From Ophiocordyceps camponoti-saundersi (nom. inval.) (Eukaryota > Ascomycota > Sordariomycetes > Hypocreales > Ophiocordycipitaceae), in contig PDHQ01000029.1 in the NCBI GenBank assembly GCA_003339415.1, positions 124,001 through 188,000 of the forward strand: a stretch of 64,000 nt of DNA, read 5' to 3'. Both the position numbers and the translations under genes were made by a program. The notes beneath the pieces are model-generated. The model ran no database searches. It was not told the DNA's origin and saw only the letters and a list, made by a program, of their open reading frames with translations. The first letter of the stretch is position 1. The number at the start of each line of letters is the position of its first letter. Positions 1-10,527 of the stretch are shown here, in pieces.

Positions 1-21
1 GTGAGCGGGGTTGGCAACGCA

Positions 22-586
22 TCATGTCTTTTCTCTCGACCACTTACCCTGCTCAGGTGATGGCTTCTTGGACGAAGGAGTTGAAGGCGGGATCGGAGGC
101 CCAGCAGTCAAACCAGATGCCTTTGCGCTGAGTAACATTTCTAGCTGGTCGAGAGAAGATTTGTCATTGATACAGACCAAATCGACGTTTTCTGTGACTG
201 AACGAAATGCAGTTGTCATATGTCGACAAGCGTTCACGATGGCGAGTTTCTCTGTCGTTTTTTTTTGTGAGGTTAGTTACTGCTCTCCAAGGCAAGTGCG
301 CAGTGTATCAAGCGAAGGCGGCGATAGACCCTCTCGATTCCTTAGACATACGTTTGGGAGATAGTCGGAGGGGGGATAGAGTAGCTTCTTCAGGGTTTGG
401 GGGCGCTTTCAGTGTAAAGGCGTCGAACAAATGTACCATTCCTTCAGTAGAGAGAGACTGGTCTGAAGGGTGATGTTGCAGAGGTGCAGGCGACTGCTTG
501 AGGTCAACAGGGGAAGGCAGAGCTTGAACACAGCTAAGCATAGATGTAGCCAAAAGGGATACATTCTTCAAAGTCAAAGTCTTCAT
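22..586 (-). CDS. Hypothetical small secreted protein, two exons
   Basis: No family recognised. Exon 1 runs 586-352 and exon 2 251-22, joined by a 100-bp intron with a GTATGT donor (351), an AACTAAC branch point and a CAG acceptor (252); the phase matches exactly and gives 154 residues. The start is the ATG at 586, since the upstream in-frame start at 619 is only GTG. Residues 1-23 (MKTLTLKNVSLLATSMLSCV then QA) look like a signal peptide ending near an ALP site. The mature part is Pro/Ser-rich at first, then a predicted helical stretch after the intron, then a Pro/Ser/Lys tail. It is transcribed leftwards like the next gene, which also looks secreted. It could be an effector-like or hydrophobic-surface-binding type protein, but no motif proves it. 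The fine splice signals make the gene model more certain than its role. Confidence 0.55.
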
Positions 587-1699
587 TATGCAGAAGAGAA
601 TATGCTGAGTTTGCTGCACAGATGATGAGTCTTCAGAGTAGAGATTATAAGACAGAACCTGATGTGACTACTAAAAGATGCTGCGCGTTGTGCGTAGATA
701 TATGTGTGCATGACTTCATACCATACTCTTCATGAGATTCGTAGTCCCGCATGCCTTTCTCACTATAACCTTAAGATTCTCCCTTGGGAGGCACTTCGTA
801 TACGTAATTATGGTGAGCCAAATTTACCAGGAAAGTCTTTCTTGACGCGTTCTCATCCCTTGACTCAAAGACTACCACGACGACCAAATGACTTGGAACA
901 AACCTATCGCCTTCCATACGGCATGGGTGAGTGAGTGAATGCACTATCGAGGGGCAGCCTCGTCAAGAGAAAACATTTTTAACACCTCAGAGATCCAATC
1001 CCATGGAATTTCGAAGCCTGGTCATGTTTGCGATGCCGTTATGGTTTCTGTGAGTCTTGGTTGGAAACAAATCTTATCTTGACACGAAAGAATTGAAATT
1101 GAACGTTAATGTCTCCAGCGTACATACATACATACGCGGAGACAAGCCGTACATACATCCAAACATATCCGTACTCACATACCTACCTAGCTAGGCATTA
1201 AAGGGCCGAATGTTGCTAGCCCACATCCGAGCCGTGGCACGATACGAACCTGCAAGTGGGACCGATTGAGGCGTGTGCCCCAGCCTCGACTGATCTTTGG
1301 TCGAAGTCTGGGTAGGGGGAGGAGTAAGACATGCATCGCTGCCTTGGGTAAACTCAATCTGCCTCAAGAACTATTGCGGTAATGAAGCTAAACAAGAGGT
1401 CTTATGGGAGTTCGAAGAAGAGATGAAGATACGATTAGCGAGGGTTATTGGCCGGTTAACAGGCGGTGATACAAATGTTGAAGACGAGCTATTTAGCTTC
1501 GGATTTTTACCAATCTAGCCCTGTGCGAAAGCAAAGCCACGGTCTATAGCATGCCAAACTGACTGTAGTGCAGGCAACGCTTAATTTTAACTGTTCTGAG
1601 TTGTAAGATGTCACATTCAACGCCTAGAAATAGAAGAACAAATCATACATATACAGTTACTAGGTAAATCCTTGGATTCATTCTCTACATGCGTAGACC
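587..1699. other. Intergenic; no gene seen
   Basis: Upstream region of the leftward gene at 22-586. It contains a TACA-type microsatellite cluster around 1120-1190 and short open frames without family resemblance or codon character. Nothing else is supported. Confidence 0.5.
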
Positions 1700-2083
1700 T
1701 CAAGCTTCATCGACTTTGTGTTCATCGCTCGTTTGAGCCATGTTCCGCCGAAACCTCCTAAAACCTAACTTCATAACTGCTTCCTCACTATCTGGCTCAG
1801 GAGCGGCATCTCGTCGAGCCAAAGATACAGATTCTCCAACCCGAGCGAAGGATGATATCGGACTTCTCGCAGGTAAAGGGGTCAGAAAGGGATAGTAAAA
1901 AGTAGTGGATTTTGGATGCTGAAGGGATTTTCGGGTGTCTTCAGTCCTTAAGTGAAACGACAAGGCTTTTCCAGCACTCAATGGCACCATGAAGGGATCA
2001 GCTGAACGTCGGATCAGGCTGGCCGCAGTCACTCCGGAAAGCAACATAAAGCCTGTAAAGAGCGTCGTTGGAGCAAGCAACAT
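1700..2083 (-). CDS. Hypothetical small secreted protein with dibasic sites
   Basis: Single-exon reading frame of 127 residues. The ATG at 2083 is preferred because the longer frame would start on TTG at 2146. Residues 1-21 form a clear signal peptide (MLLAPTTLFTGF followed by MLLSGVTAA). The mature protein has several Arg-Arg pairs that could be Kex2-type processing sites: shortly after the signal peptide (LIRRSADPF), before DAAPEPDSEE, and in the GFRRFRRN stretch. It has no cysteines after the signal peptide. The family is not recognised. It could be an effector candidate, a processed peptide precursor, or a lineage-specific secreted protein. It is oriented like its left neighbour, which has a similar architecture but no convincing sequence similarity. 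Being open from ATG to stop with a strong signal peptide is the only support. Confidence 0.5.
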   Translation of the reverse strand: MLLAPTTLFTGFMLLSGVTAASLIRRSADPFMVPLSAGKALSFHLRTEDTRKSLQHPKSTTFYYPFLTPLPARSPISSFARVGESVSLARRDAAPEPDSEEAVMKLGFRRFRRNMAQTSDEHKVDEA

Positions 2084-3735
2084 GTTGTCGAATAAGTTAA
2101 GTTTTAGAAAGAGCTGAGTATTGTAATAAGATGAAGGAAACAACAAGTGACAGACAAGTTTTGATTGAGTAGAAGATTTTAAGACCGCGACTAGGTGAGG
2201 AAGAAGAAGCTGGTTAACAGGTTGGCAGTTGTCTCTGTTATATACAGAGTTGCTGAAATTGAATCCTGTACAGAAATGATAGCGATTAGTATTACACGGG
2301 GCTTTCGCGGTGAATACTTTCGAGACTGCAGAGTGAAATATAACATTGCTAAAATAGCTTCTCCCTGGTATAAATATAGCAGAGATACTAAAGAATATCT
2401 GAATATTCTCGCCTCTTGAAGACGGCCTTTTGTTTTGTTTCCATCTTGCCGCAAAGAAGTGTTCTATTTATCCTGCGCCTTGTTTATGCTGCCCTTTAAC
2501 AGGCTCAAGTAAAGAACATCGAGAGTAATGGGGATACAGCTTATTAACTTAATTCCTAGACAGGTGAATTGTTGCGATCTATAATCCGTACATAAAGCAG
2601 AATCCTGCCACTATGTAAGGTAGAGATTCAAAACAAATTATATAGCCTTTAAACAAGTACTCTACTAATTATAAACTATAGCTATCTTTGTTAAATATAA
2701 TCTCGCAACTTTATGCATTAGTTGATTAAAAAGGGATCATTATTATAGTCACTATAGCGTATTAACTAACAGAAATTCATATAACGATGTGAAAGTGATT
2801 AACGCATTAACTATTAAAAATTCACATAACCTTGTGAAAGTTATTAACGAACAGATAAGCATGGCTTTCCGAAAAACACTTTGCTAATGCTTGCATGAAA
2901 TAGCTCAAGTCTTATGCCCGGAGGAGAACAAGAGCGTTGAGAACAGCTCAGCAAAACAAAGGCAAGGCAAGGGTGTGGTTTCGAGTTTTCTTAATGACTT
3001 GGATGTAGGTTTACATATACATGTCCTTTCAGAAAAGAAAATCAAGGTCCGCTTCCTAGATAAAGAAGATGTTTGTGGTATTCGGCCATCGTCGGCCTCA
3101 ATTCAGGCTGGTCTTTGTAAGAAACCTTTGGTCTCCCACCAAATTCTTTGTCTAGAAATATCCGTATTTACATTGGTAGCCTCATCGGGACTCGGGGTTT
3201 ATTCCAGTACATGTTTATCTCCGCTGCGTTTTTCCCGTCTCGTTGTAATCTGGTGAATATCACCCTTGGGCAGGGCAGCATGTGCGTCGTCTGACTGAAG
3301 CGTCTAAGACCTTAGACAATCCATTAGACTTGCTTGATGGTCTAATCTGCTTTTGAGCTAGTCCGACAGTTGCAAAATAGCATCGCGCTTTAGTGTCCCC
3401 ATCTCGGCTTGCAAATTATGCCGTTTCAAGGAGCACCTAACCGAGGGATTTGTCTCGCATACCGAGGTTGACTTAGGGTCTTCCGAGGTTCTCAAGACAC
3501 TCGGGTCCGGAGTTGCCTTGGTATGCATGAACGTGGGACCCCTTCTCTTAACTAGATACCCCGCCTTTATGACCGTTTCACCTACATTTGTATACCGGGA
3601 GCCCAAAGGGCGGATCTTAAGCCTCGGAAGAAGGTTTCCTGACTGACCTTGCCGGCCGAATTGTGAGGGAGGTTGCCTGTCTTACCAGAATTTCAGCCCC
3701 TTTTCTGGCTAGTCCAGTCATCACGTCGCCCGGCT
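2084..3735. other. Intergenic, AT-rich in part; no confident gene
   Basis: The part at 2450-2880 is AT-rich and holds a two-copy tandem repeat (listed separately). Open frames at 2891-3256 (+) and 3358-3606 (-) have no signal, domain or splice support. Nothing is called here. Confidence 0.45.
2757..2848. repeat. Two-copy degenerate tandem repeat, ~46 bp unit
   Basis: Two adjacent units, about 2757-2803 and 2804-2848, share the pattern TTAACTA..AAATTCA, then ATAAC, TGTGAAAGT and ATTAAC, with several substitutions. It lies in an AT-rich intergenic stretch. No coding or mobile-element feature is visible around it. Confidence 0.6.
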
Positions 3736-4660
3736 ATGGATCCCCGCTGTGCCTCATCCGACGACCCGGATCCTATCTTCATTGCGAAAGCGCCTTGGAC
3801 TGTGACCGCGGATATATACATCTTTCCTTTTTGGATTCCTCAGTCCCAAGCCGAAGCTCTCCCCAGCGAAGCCTATTCGCCTCTTGAGGCTGCTTCGGAA
3901 TTTTCGTCTCCCTCGATAAGTCGACCAGTAGGAGGGCTCGGCTATATATGGATCGTGCAGTACAAAGACACTCCTGTCGGCCCTTATGATGAAATGGTCA
4001 TAATGCCGGGCAAGTTTGGGTGGTCTCGAAAAGCCCGTTTCGACAAGCTTGAGACAGGCCAGAACGTCAAGACAACCAGGGTTTATGTTTCTCAGAAGCA
4101 TACTTGCTACAATGGCCGGCTCAGTAGGCAACCCTCAATGTTCAGACTTGGCTCTCGATCAAGCAATTATGTCTCAAACGTGCTAACATCGCGAATTTTG
4201 AAAAGATTGGAACGTTCCCAAGCATCTCGCCAAGTTCGAATGGAAGAATAATTATGATGGCTCGCATACGGTTCTGGTTTACCCTCACGACACTTCTGGT
4301 GACGTTAGAGAAGCCAACGCCGATTCGCGGCCCTTCTTTCAGGCTACAATAAACAAAGCAGCGTACATGCCCTCATTTCCCTCTTCCAGTCGATGGCTTC
4401 AGCATCTTGGTGTCAACATCACATGTGTCAATCCCCCTCTGCCTGCGGGCAACGGGAGCCAGGACGAACTTCCCGGGACCAGCAGCTGGTGCTCCTGGTC
4501 CCCTTCGTTAGTCTGTTCCAAAACAGATTTTGCGTGGTTTGACATTCGTCAACAAAGCGAGGCCAAGCACGAGAATTTCTGGCCCGGGCTTGGCCGATGG
4601 CGTCTAGGGATCAAGATGGAAAACGCCAGGTTCTACTTGGAGACTCCCGTCACATGGTAA
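3736..4660 (+). CDS. Acetoacetate decarboxylase-like fungal protein, two exons
   Basis: Exon 1 is 3736-4123 and exon 2 4206-4660, with an 82-bp intron (GTAGGC donor, GTGCTAACA branch point, AAAAG acceptor) and matching phase; the product is 280 residues. The join restores NGRLNWNVPKHLAKFEW, a pattern typical of fungal acetoacetate-decarboxylase-superfamily proteins, in which a basic N-W-N-P-K-H-L-A-F block follows the beta barrel core. Other family marks are PWTVTADIYIFPFW near the N-terminus, YDEMVIMPGKF in the middle, an NPPLPAG stretch and a C-terminal FWPGLGRWRLGIKMENA block. I know these as conserved in uncharacterised ascomycete proteins; a true decarboxylase activity is not proven. The start at 3736 is the ATG beginning MDPRCASSDDP. 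No signal peptide is seen, so it is probably cytosolic. Neighbours do not suggest a pathway. Confidence 0.8.
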
Positions 4661-5779
4661 GAATCCGCCTGATCGTCATGAAAAGAGGGTCTTGGGATCA
4701 ACATGAAAGAGGGTCTCGACCTTTGTGGTCGACTTTGAAGTTTAAACACCTGTCTTGGTTCCTTCTCTGAGCCATGATTTGCATCATCCCGTAATCGCCT
4801 TTCCCTCCCTGCCGTTGGTCCAGGATTACAATCAAGTGGTAGCTATTCCATTCAATGAGAATGTCTTTGCTACAGACCGCCAGAAGATAATTGTTGAGGA
4901 ACCCTTTGAAGTCGAAACCGTAGTGTTAGGATTATTGTTAGCTACGTGTCCGTTTTGCCCGTTAACAGCGAAGAACTAAACTCTTCGGCCTTGGCTTCGG
5001 GAATCGCAATCACCGTTATATACCTATGAGGCATAACTTAGAAAGACGTGTCGCTACTTGCTAGACAGCGGCTTGCCCAATAATGATACCTCGCGGCTTG
5101 AACTCTCGTGTGAAGCATTATGACTTGTCAACAAGCTAGTGTGTCCTAGTTGCAACGTCACATAGTGAGGTGTCTTCTCTTCTGGCCGTCCCGTCGCCTT
5201 ATTTCCGTATATGTTCGTATGTACATGAATTCTGAAAGATAAGATGTGCCCGTTGTTCGGCCTTGGGCCGTCGAGGAGGCGAAGTTGATCTTTCTTTGAT
5301 GCTCAGCGATATCTTTGATGCGACACTATGCCAAAACCTTTCCAGAAGACGGCTCCCATCGACTCGTTTACTTCTAGGCGAGCTTATATGGGTTGTACTC
5401 GGAAGCTTTGCATCGAGATGCGACTGCTGGACTACCTAAGTATGTTGATGCGCGATGAGTGCGACCAGCTCCCATCACGAGAAAACTTACCTCTGCAACT
5501 GACACATGGCCAGCAAGTGATTGCTCGCGTCCGCCCTCCGTTGCATCGGTTATCAACGCACAGCGCGGATCTGTAGAGCGTCGCTTCGTCAACACGAGGA
5601 AAGGGGATGACTGCATACACGGACGGCTTTTGTATGGATGGGTGCCAGAGTAGATAAAAGCCCTCCTCCCGTCAACCCAGGGTCTGCCCCGGCTTACAGT
5701 GAAAATAAAAACTACATCTCAGGCATCAGCCGCCATCTTATTCACTTTGCAACGCTATAATAATTCCTTTTCAAAAATC
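4661..5779. other. Intergenic; no gene seen
   Basis: The region between the decarboxylase-like gene and the BYS1-domain gene. Short open frames are present but none has a domain, signal peptide or splice support. The last ~130 bp carries a possible TATA-like TAGATAAAAG around 5650 upstream of the next gene. Confidence 0.5.
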
Positions 5780-6247
5780 ATGGTCAACTTCAGCAACGTT
5801 ATTCTGGCTGCTGGAGCAATTCTGGCCTCTGGGGCGTCTGCGCTGGGCAGAGCCCGCGTCGAGAACAAATGCGCATTCGCAGTCTCTTCATGGTCTGTCG
5901 GCGGAAGTGTTTCGCAGGCGGTGAGGCTCGCTACTGGGGGCGTATACGAAGAGTACTTTGCGCACGACGCCGTCTCCGGTGGCAGGGCCATCAAGATAAC
6001 TCGCGCGCCGAATGGCCTCTACAATGCGGACCCGCAGACCATTTTTGCTTACAGCCTGAACGGAGACATCGTCTTCTACGACTTGAGCGATGTCTTTGGC
6101 GATGACTTCATGGGCAACAGGATCGAGGTGACATCGAAGCCCAACACTTGTGAGCCAATTATCTGGCGTGACGGCATGCCTCCGGCGGGCAGCCAGGTCA
6201 AGTCATGTATATCGGAAGCAGACCTTACCTTGACGCTGTGTGCTTGA
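5780..6247 (+). CDS. BYS1-domain secreted protein
   Basis: A single exon of 155 residues. The ATG at 5780 is chosen because the frame upstream opens only on GTG and the signal peptide begins here (MVNFSNVILAAGAILASGAS). The mature part matches the Blastomyces yeast-phase-specific protein 1 (BYS1, thaumatin-like antigen) family: VENKCAFAVSSWSVGG at the start, a G-G-Y-E-E-Y segment, GGRAIKITRAPNGLY, IFAYSLNGDIVFYDLSDVFGD, and a C-terminal block with PPAGSQVKSC and LTLCA. Cysteines near residues 33, 127, 145 and 154 fit the family's disulfide pattern. These are small secreted or cell-wall-associated proteins of dimorphic and saprobic fungi; the biochemical function is unknown. No gene cluster is implied by neighbours. 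Confidence 0.9.
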   Translation: MVNFSNVILAAGAILASGASALGRARVENKCAFAVSSWSVGGSVSQAVRLATGGVYEEYFAHDAVSGGRAIKITRAPNGLYNADPQTIFAYSLNGDIVFYDLSDVFGDDFMGNRIEVTSKPNTCEPIIWRDGMPPAGSQVKSCISEADLTLTLCA

Positions 6248-8221
6248 TGTGATGTTTGGGCTCGATGGAGGCTGAGAGGACCAGCATGTATGTAATGCCG
6301 TCACATGAAGGAGGTTCCGTTTCAATTGTTGGGGAAAAGTAATGTATGTATGTGATAGTTGAAGTTACGAGTGAAGAAGTTGTGAGTGAAACGTCCGATG
6401 AGGCAACAACGAGAAAAGGCGATAACAATTTACTCCTTCTGCATCAGAGCGTGTCATATTCGATAGTGGAATTGATGATGATGATATTCAGAAGGAGCAG
6501 AAGAGGCTCAATCAGGAGACAACGGCTGGTCGTCCAGGCAGCCTGGTTCAGGGGCCGGACAGATAGTGGGACTCGACCGGAGAAACGGGATCGGCCGGGA
6601 GAGGGGTCGGCCCGGGAGAGGGAGAGAGAGAGCGGGGACGCCAAGAATTGCCGGGCTCCCGGCCTGGGCCTCCTCATAATTGTTTAGCCCCAGTGACATC
6701 GTCAATTTATCCCTCCCACTGCCTGCCTGCCTTGTTACTATGCTCACGGATTGACTCGGTACTCTGCGTAAGGTTCATGTCAGCTTCTTATCGATTGGCG
6801 TTTGATTATCCTCCACATCATGCGAGGGATGTGAATGCTCTGTGCGTGGCGTCTTGCGGCAGGAATTTCCGTGCATGTGAGTGAGTGTCTCAGGCATGAA
6901 ATGTGACGCGCTGCGGACGAGAAGCCGGGGCTAGGACCGAACAGGCACGCACTCTAGGGAGGCGACGAGACCAGGCCGGCCATTGACAGTTGGCCGTGCC
7001 TGAGTCTAGCGGACGATCCCGATATACGGCACAGGACAGTGTTTCGATTAGCGCCGGACTCTGAGATTGGCTGGCGGAGTGCCTACGGGACTTTTCTCTC
7101 TGGGGGAGACAGAGGGGGGGGGGGATAACTGTCGATCTGCCGCCCGGTGGATTCGGACATTATTTTAGCCTTTGTACATGGATAGAGCCCTACAATTATG
7201 CATGTAGCGACATATGCGTATCTATAATCTACCTAGGTAAACACACAGAGCTGATAAAAAAAAAACGAGACGGGCACGAGGCTTACATTCCATCGGATGA
7301 GCCGAGAAATACTAAACGTGCCTACGCTTATCGAGACGCTCATCAAGAAGACCAGACGAGGTGCACACTGGCAGGGTTCGATAAATACTGCCTACCTACG
7401 GAGTAGATGTTAAGCATGTATCCGCAGTAGGCCATGATAAAATGACAATTGTCCCATCTCAGGGAAATGGAACAGCCCGGACCTCAGCAGGGAGATCCCA
7501 GACCCAAGATTATAGTCTATCGCCTCAATATAGCACACCTTTGCTGGTGTTCTTTACACACATACTAGACAGCCCTTCATCGCACAGTACGCACAGTCCT
7601 TAGCGAGGCCTCGGTTGCCCCTGCTCAGGGGGTAGATCACTCACCCGCAAGTTTACTGATAGCTGCCTCTGCCGTGGAGTGACCTGGCTACATGCCGCTG
7701 CTGTCCTACTCCGTCAGGTAGCTCCCTAACAAGCGCGGCTCCTTGCTACTTGAGCACTGCTGCCTGCCGAACCACGGCGCGCGCAATTCGACGTACAGTA
7801 CGAACACTACCAGCACGCCCGCGTCTTCTCTTTTCCTCCACCTCTTGTCGCTCCTCTCGCCGTCTTTCCCTCTCATCCCTCCTTTTCTTCATTTGTTTAT
7901 CCTGTCTCTCTTTATACCTAAGCATCTTATTGCCGCTCCCTCCTCTCCCCTGACGTCTCTTCTTAAGGCTCTCCGTCCTGTTCTCCCTCGTGACTTTGTC
8001 GTCAGTCTTTCGCTCTCTTGAAGGCTCTCTTGAAGCCGATAACACATTTCTTCTCGCCAAGCACTTTTGCTTGCAGCCGCTCGTTTTATCTTTGATGATT
8101 TCAGCTCTTTGACCAATCTACTCTTCTCGTGGCTCACAATTCCGCCTTCACGCTCCTCGTCTACGCCGTTGTTGCCCCTCCGTTACAGAGCGATAGGCGA
8201 TAATCACGACATCTCATCTCC
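6248..8221. other. Long intergenic region with pyrimidine-rich leader
   Basis: It holds a purine-rich patch near 6590-6650, a G run near 7115-7126, and a strongly CT-rich stretch from about 7800 to 8220 immediately before the CRH gene, typical of fungal promoters and 5' leaders. Open frames across the CT-rich part exist on both strands but are low-complexity (Ser/Leu on plus, Arg/Glu/Lys on minus), so they are not called. Confidence 0.55.
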
Positions 8222-9724
8222 ATGCGCACCCGGCACCTCCTCGCTTCGGCGGCTCTGCTCGGCCTCGCCGCGGGACAGGTACATACCAAGTGCAATCCCC
8301 TGCAGCGCGACGACTGTCCGTCCGACCCGGCTTTCGCCTCCGACCATGTCTTCTACTTCAACAGCTCTCCACCCGCCGACCTGTGGGAGACGACAGCTGG
8401 CGTCGTCGACTACTCTTCCGATGGTGCCGCTTTCACCATCAACAAGCAAGGCGACTCGCCCACAATCCGCACCAAGTTCTACTTCTTCTTCGGCCGCACC
8501 GAGCTCTTGCTCAAGACTGCTCCCGGCACCGGAATTATCAGCTCCATGATGTGGCTCAGTGATGACCTTGACGAAGTCGACTGGGAGATTCTTGGTTCTA
8601 ACAGGAGCACCGCAAACTCGAATTATTTTGGTAAAGGCTCCGAGGACTGGCACAATGGCGCCCACCATCCTATGTCGGGCAACCCGGAAGACTTTCACAA
8701 CTACACCACCACCTGGACAAAGGATCAGATCGATTGGTATCTCGACGGCGCTCTCGTCCGCACCCTGCATGCCGCCGACGCTAACCAAACACGCAACTTC
8801 CCGCAAACCCCCATGCGCATGAGCATCGGTATTTGGGCTGGTGGCGACCCTACATTGCCAGAGGGCACCCGCCAATGGGCAGGTGGTGATACCAATTACG
8901 GCGCTGCTCCTTTCACGATGTACTTGCAAAAGGCCCAGGTCACCGACTACAGTTCCGGTCGTGAGTACGTCTTCGGTGACCTATCAGGTAGCTGGGAAAG
9001 CATCAAGATCATTGGGTGAGTCCCCCAGTCTGCCCATTTGTTTTTCTTCTCTCCGTCAGCCCTTCCGCTGCGTCGATGTTCGCCCCAAGAGCTTGCTTGA
9101 AACTGACCGAGCCAATGCCGCAGTGGTAACTCAAATGCTCAAGACACCCTTGCCAAAGACAAGGGACCGGAGACAACGAACCGCGAAAAGTGGAACGGCC
9201 TTCCCTACGGTTCCAAGGTGGCCGTGATCACTTGTACTACCATCGCTGGTGCTCTTGCCATTGCCGGACTGCTCTTCTACTTCTTCCGCCAACGACGCCT
9301 GGGCGCCTTGGAAGCTAAGCGGGCCGAGGAGCGAGCCAACTCCGAGGGTCTGGATTTCAATCAATACCAGGACAAGGGCGTAAATCCCGAAGTACTCGCC
9401 GGCCGAGCCCCCGAACTCGACGCCCAAGAGATGCACGCCGCCGGTCAGGGCGACGCCGAGTCATACCACGTGCCGGAGACGACCACTTCAAGTCCTCTTG
9501 CCAGCGCATCTTGGGGCATCGCGGGCGGCGGCTTCTCACCAAGGGTCCCACCGGGCTCGGGCCATGCCAGCCCTGCTCTGCCCCAAGGAGGCCCATCCGG
9601 CCTGGGTCTGACCCGTGCGCAGAGTCCACTATCCAGGAACGCCCCGCCTCACTACAACTCGCCAAGCTCAAGCATGCCGCCGTCGGGCCCTCACCCGTCG
9701 CCGCAAAGCGGGTCAGCTCGGTGA
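8222..9724 (+). CDS. CRH-family cell wall transglycosylase (GH16)
   Basis: Exon 1 is 8222-9015 and exon 2 9124-9724 (108-bp intron, GTGAGT donor, GCAG acceptor), giving 464 residues. A signal peptide covers about residues 1-19. The GH16 domain follows, with the CRH active-site box DEVDWEILG at 117-125; Glu118 and Glu122 are the expected nucleophile and acid/base, flanking Asp120. Other family features are FYFFFGRTE, the NTYFG-like NSNYFG, and the WYLDG strand. A hydrophobic segment at about 297-319 is followed by RQRR and a long Pro/Ser-rich tail, so this protein looks anchored by a transmembrane helix with a cytosolic tail rather than by a plain GPI signal. CRH/UTR2 enzymes crosslink chitin to beta-1,6/1,3-glucan in the fungal wall. 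N-glycosylation sequons are present (NSS, NRS, NYT). Family assignment is firm; paralog identity is not. Confidence 0.92.
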
Positions 9725-10527
9725 GCACTGAGCAAGGTGAGCAAGGAAAGATAGATTGGGGGTCAGCGCTGGAATTTTGCAGAGAACGTCACGAGTTTCC
9801 TTCCCATGCTTGGGACGGAAGGGTGACTGTCTTCCTATCATCCGGAGCAAATTGCCTTCCTCCGAATCGGGGTGCGGCGTCGAGGATAGCGAAAAGGGGT
9901 GTTGAGCGGGGAAACAGCGCCCTTATTAAAAAGGGGCTGCGGCGCAGATACGAGCCGTCAGTGCAGCGCTTCTACTCTTGTTAATATTGGATCTCGAGCG
10001 GTCGCTTCTAGAGCACTTTATTTCCTTCTTCTCTTGCATGGTGGAAAGTAAACTGTTTGCGCGAGCCAAGTTGTGGGTTTGGGCTCCATTGTGGCGGGAA
10101 GGACTGGTTAATTAGACGTGACGAGAAAGTAAACACTTGCTTGAGCCTCGTGTAGCATTACCGCTGGCTCTCAAGATGAAATACTTCATCTACTTGCGTT
10201 TTGGCAATCTGACTTATCCGAGGTGAGCTGCGTACGACAGAAGTGGCGATTGTGAGTCTTCGATTACTCATTCAGCCTCCCTACCGCAAAGACTTCAACA
10301 TCATCTCAATGTATTCTGTTGACCGGTTGCAACTATCCATCTACTTCACTTGTGAAAAGAAGAGGCAGATTTGCATGCAGCTGATACATGAAGTGTCAAG
10401 GGCTGAAGTATCCGTCGGGAAAAACAAGACACATTGATAGCAGCACCGCCAACAAAGAGTACATGCACCTCCATCCCGACACGCCCTCAGAAGATGTAGA
10501 CAATACAAGGCTCTCACCCGGAGAGGC
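9725..10527. other. Convergent intergenic region; no gene seen
   Basis: The 3' ends of the CRH gene and the leftward methylcitrate synthase gene face each other here. The region should hold both transcript ends. No gene, repeat or conserved motif is recognised. Confidence 0.5.

Noticed and set aside
2891..3256. 121-codon plus-strand open frame
   Set aside because: No domain, no signal peptide, no splice support, and atypical composition next to an AT-rich tract.
7743..8137. Several overlapping open frames on both strands
   Set aside because: They arise from a CT-rich promoter or leader stretch; the products are low-complexity Ser/Leu or Arg/Glu strings.
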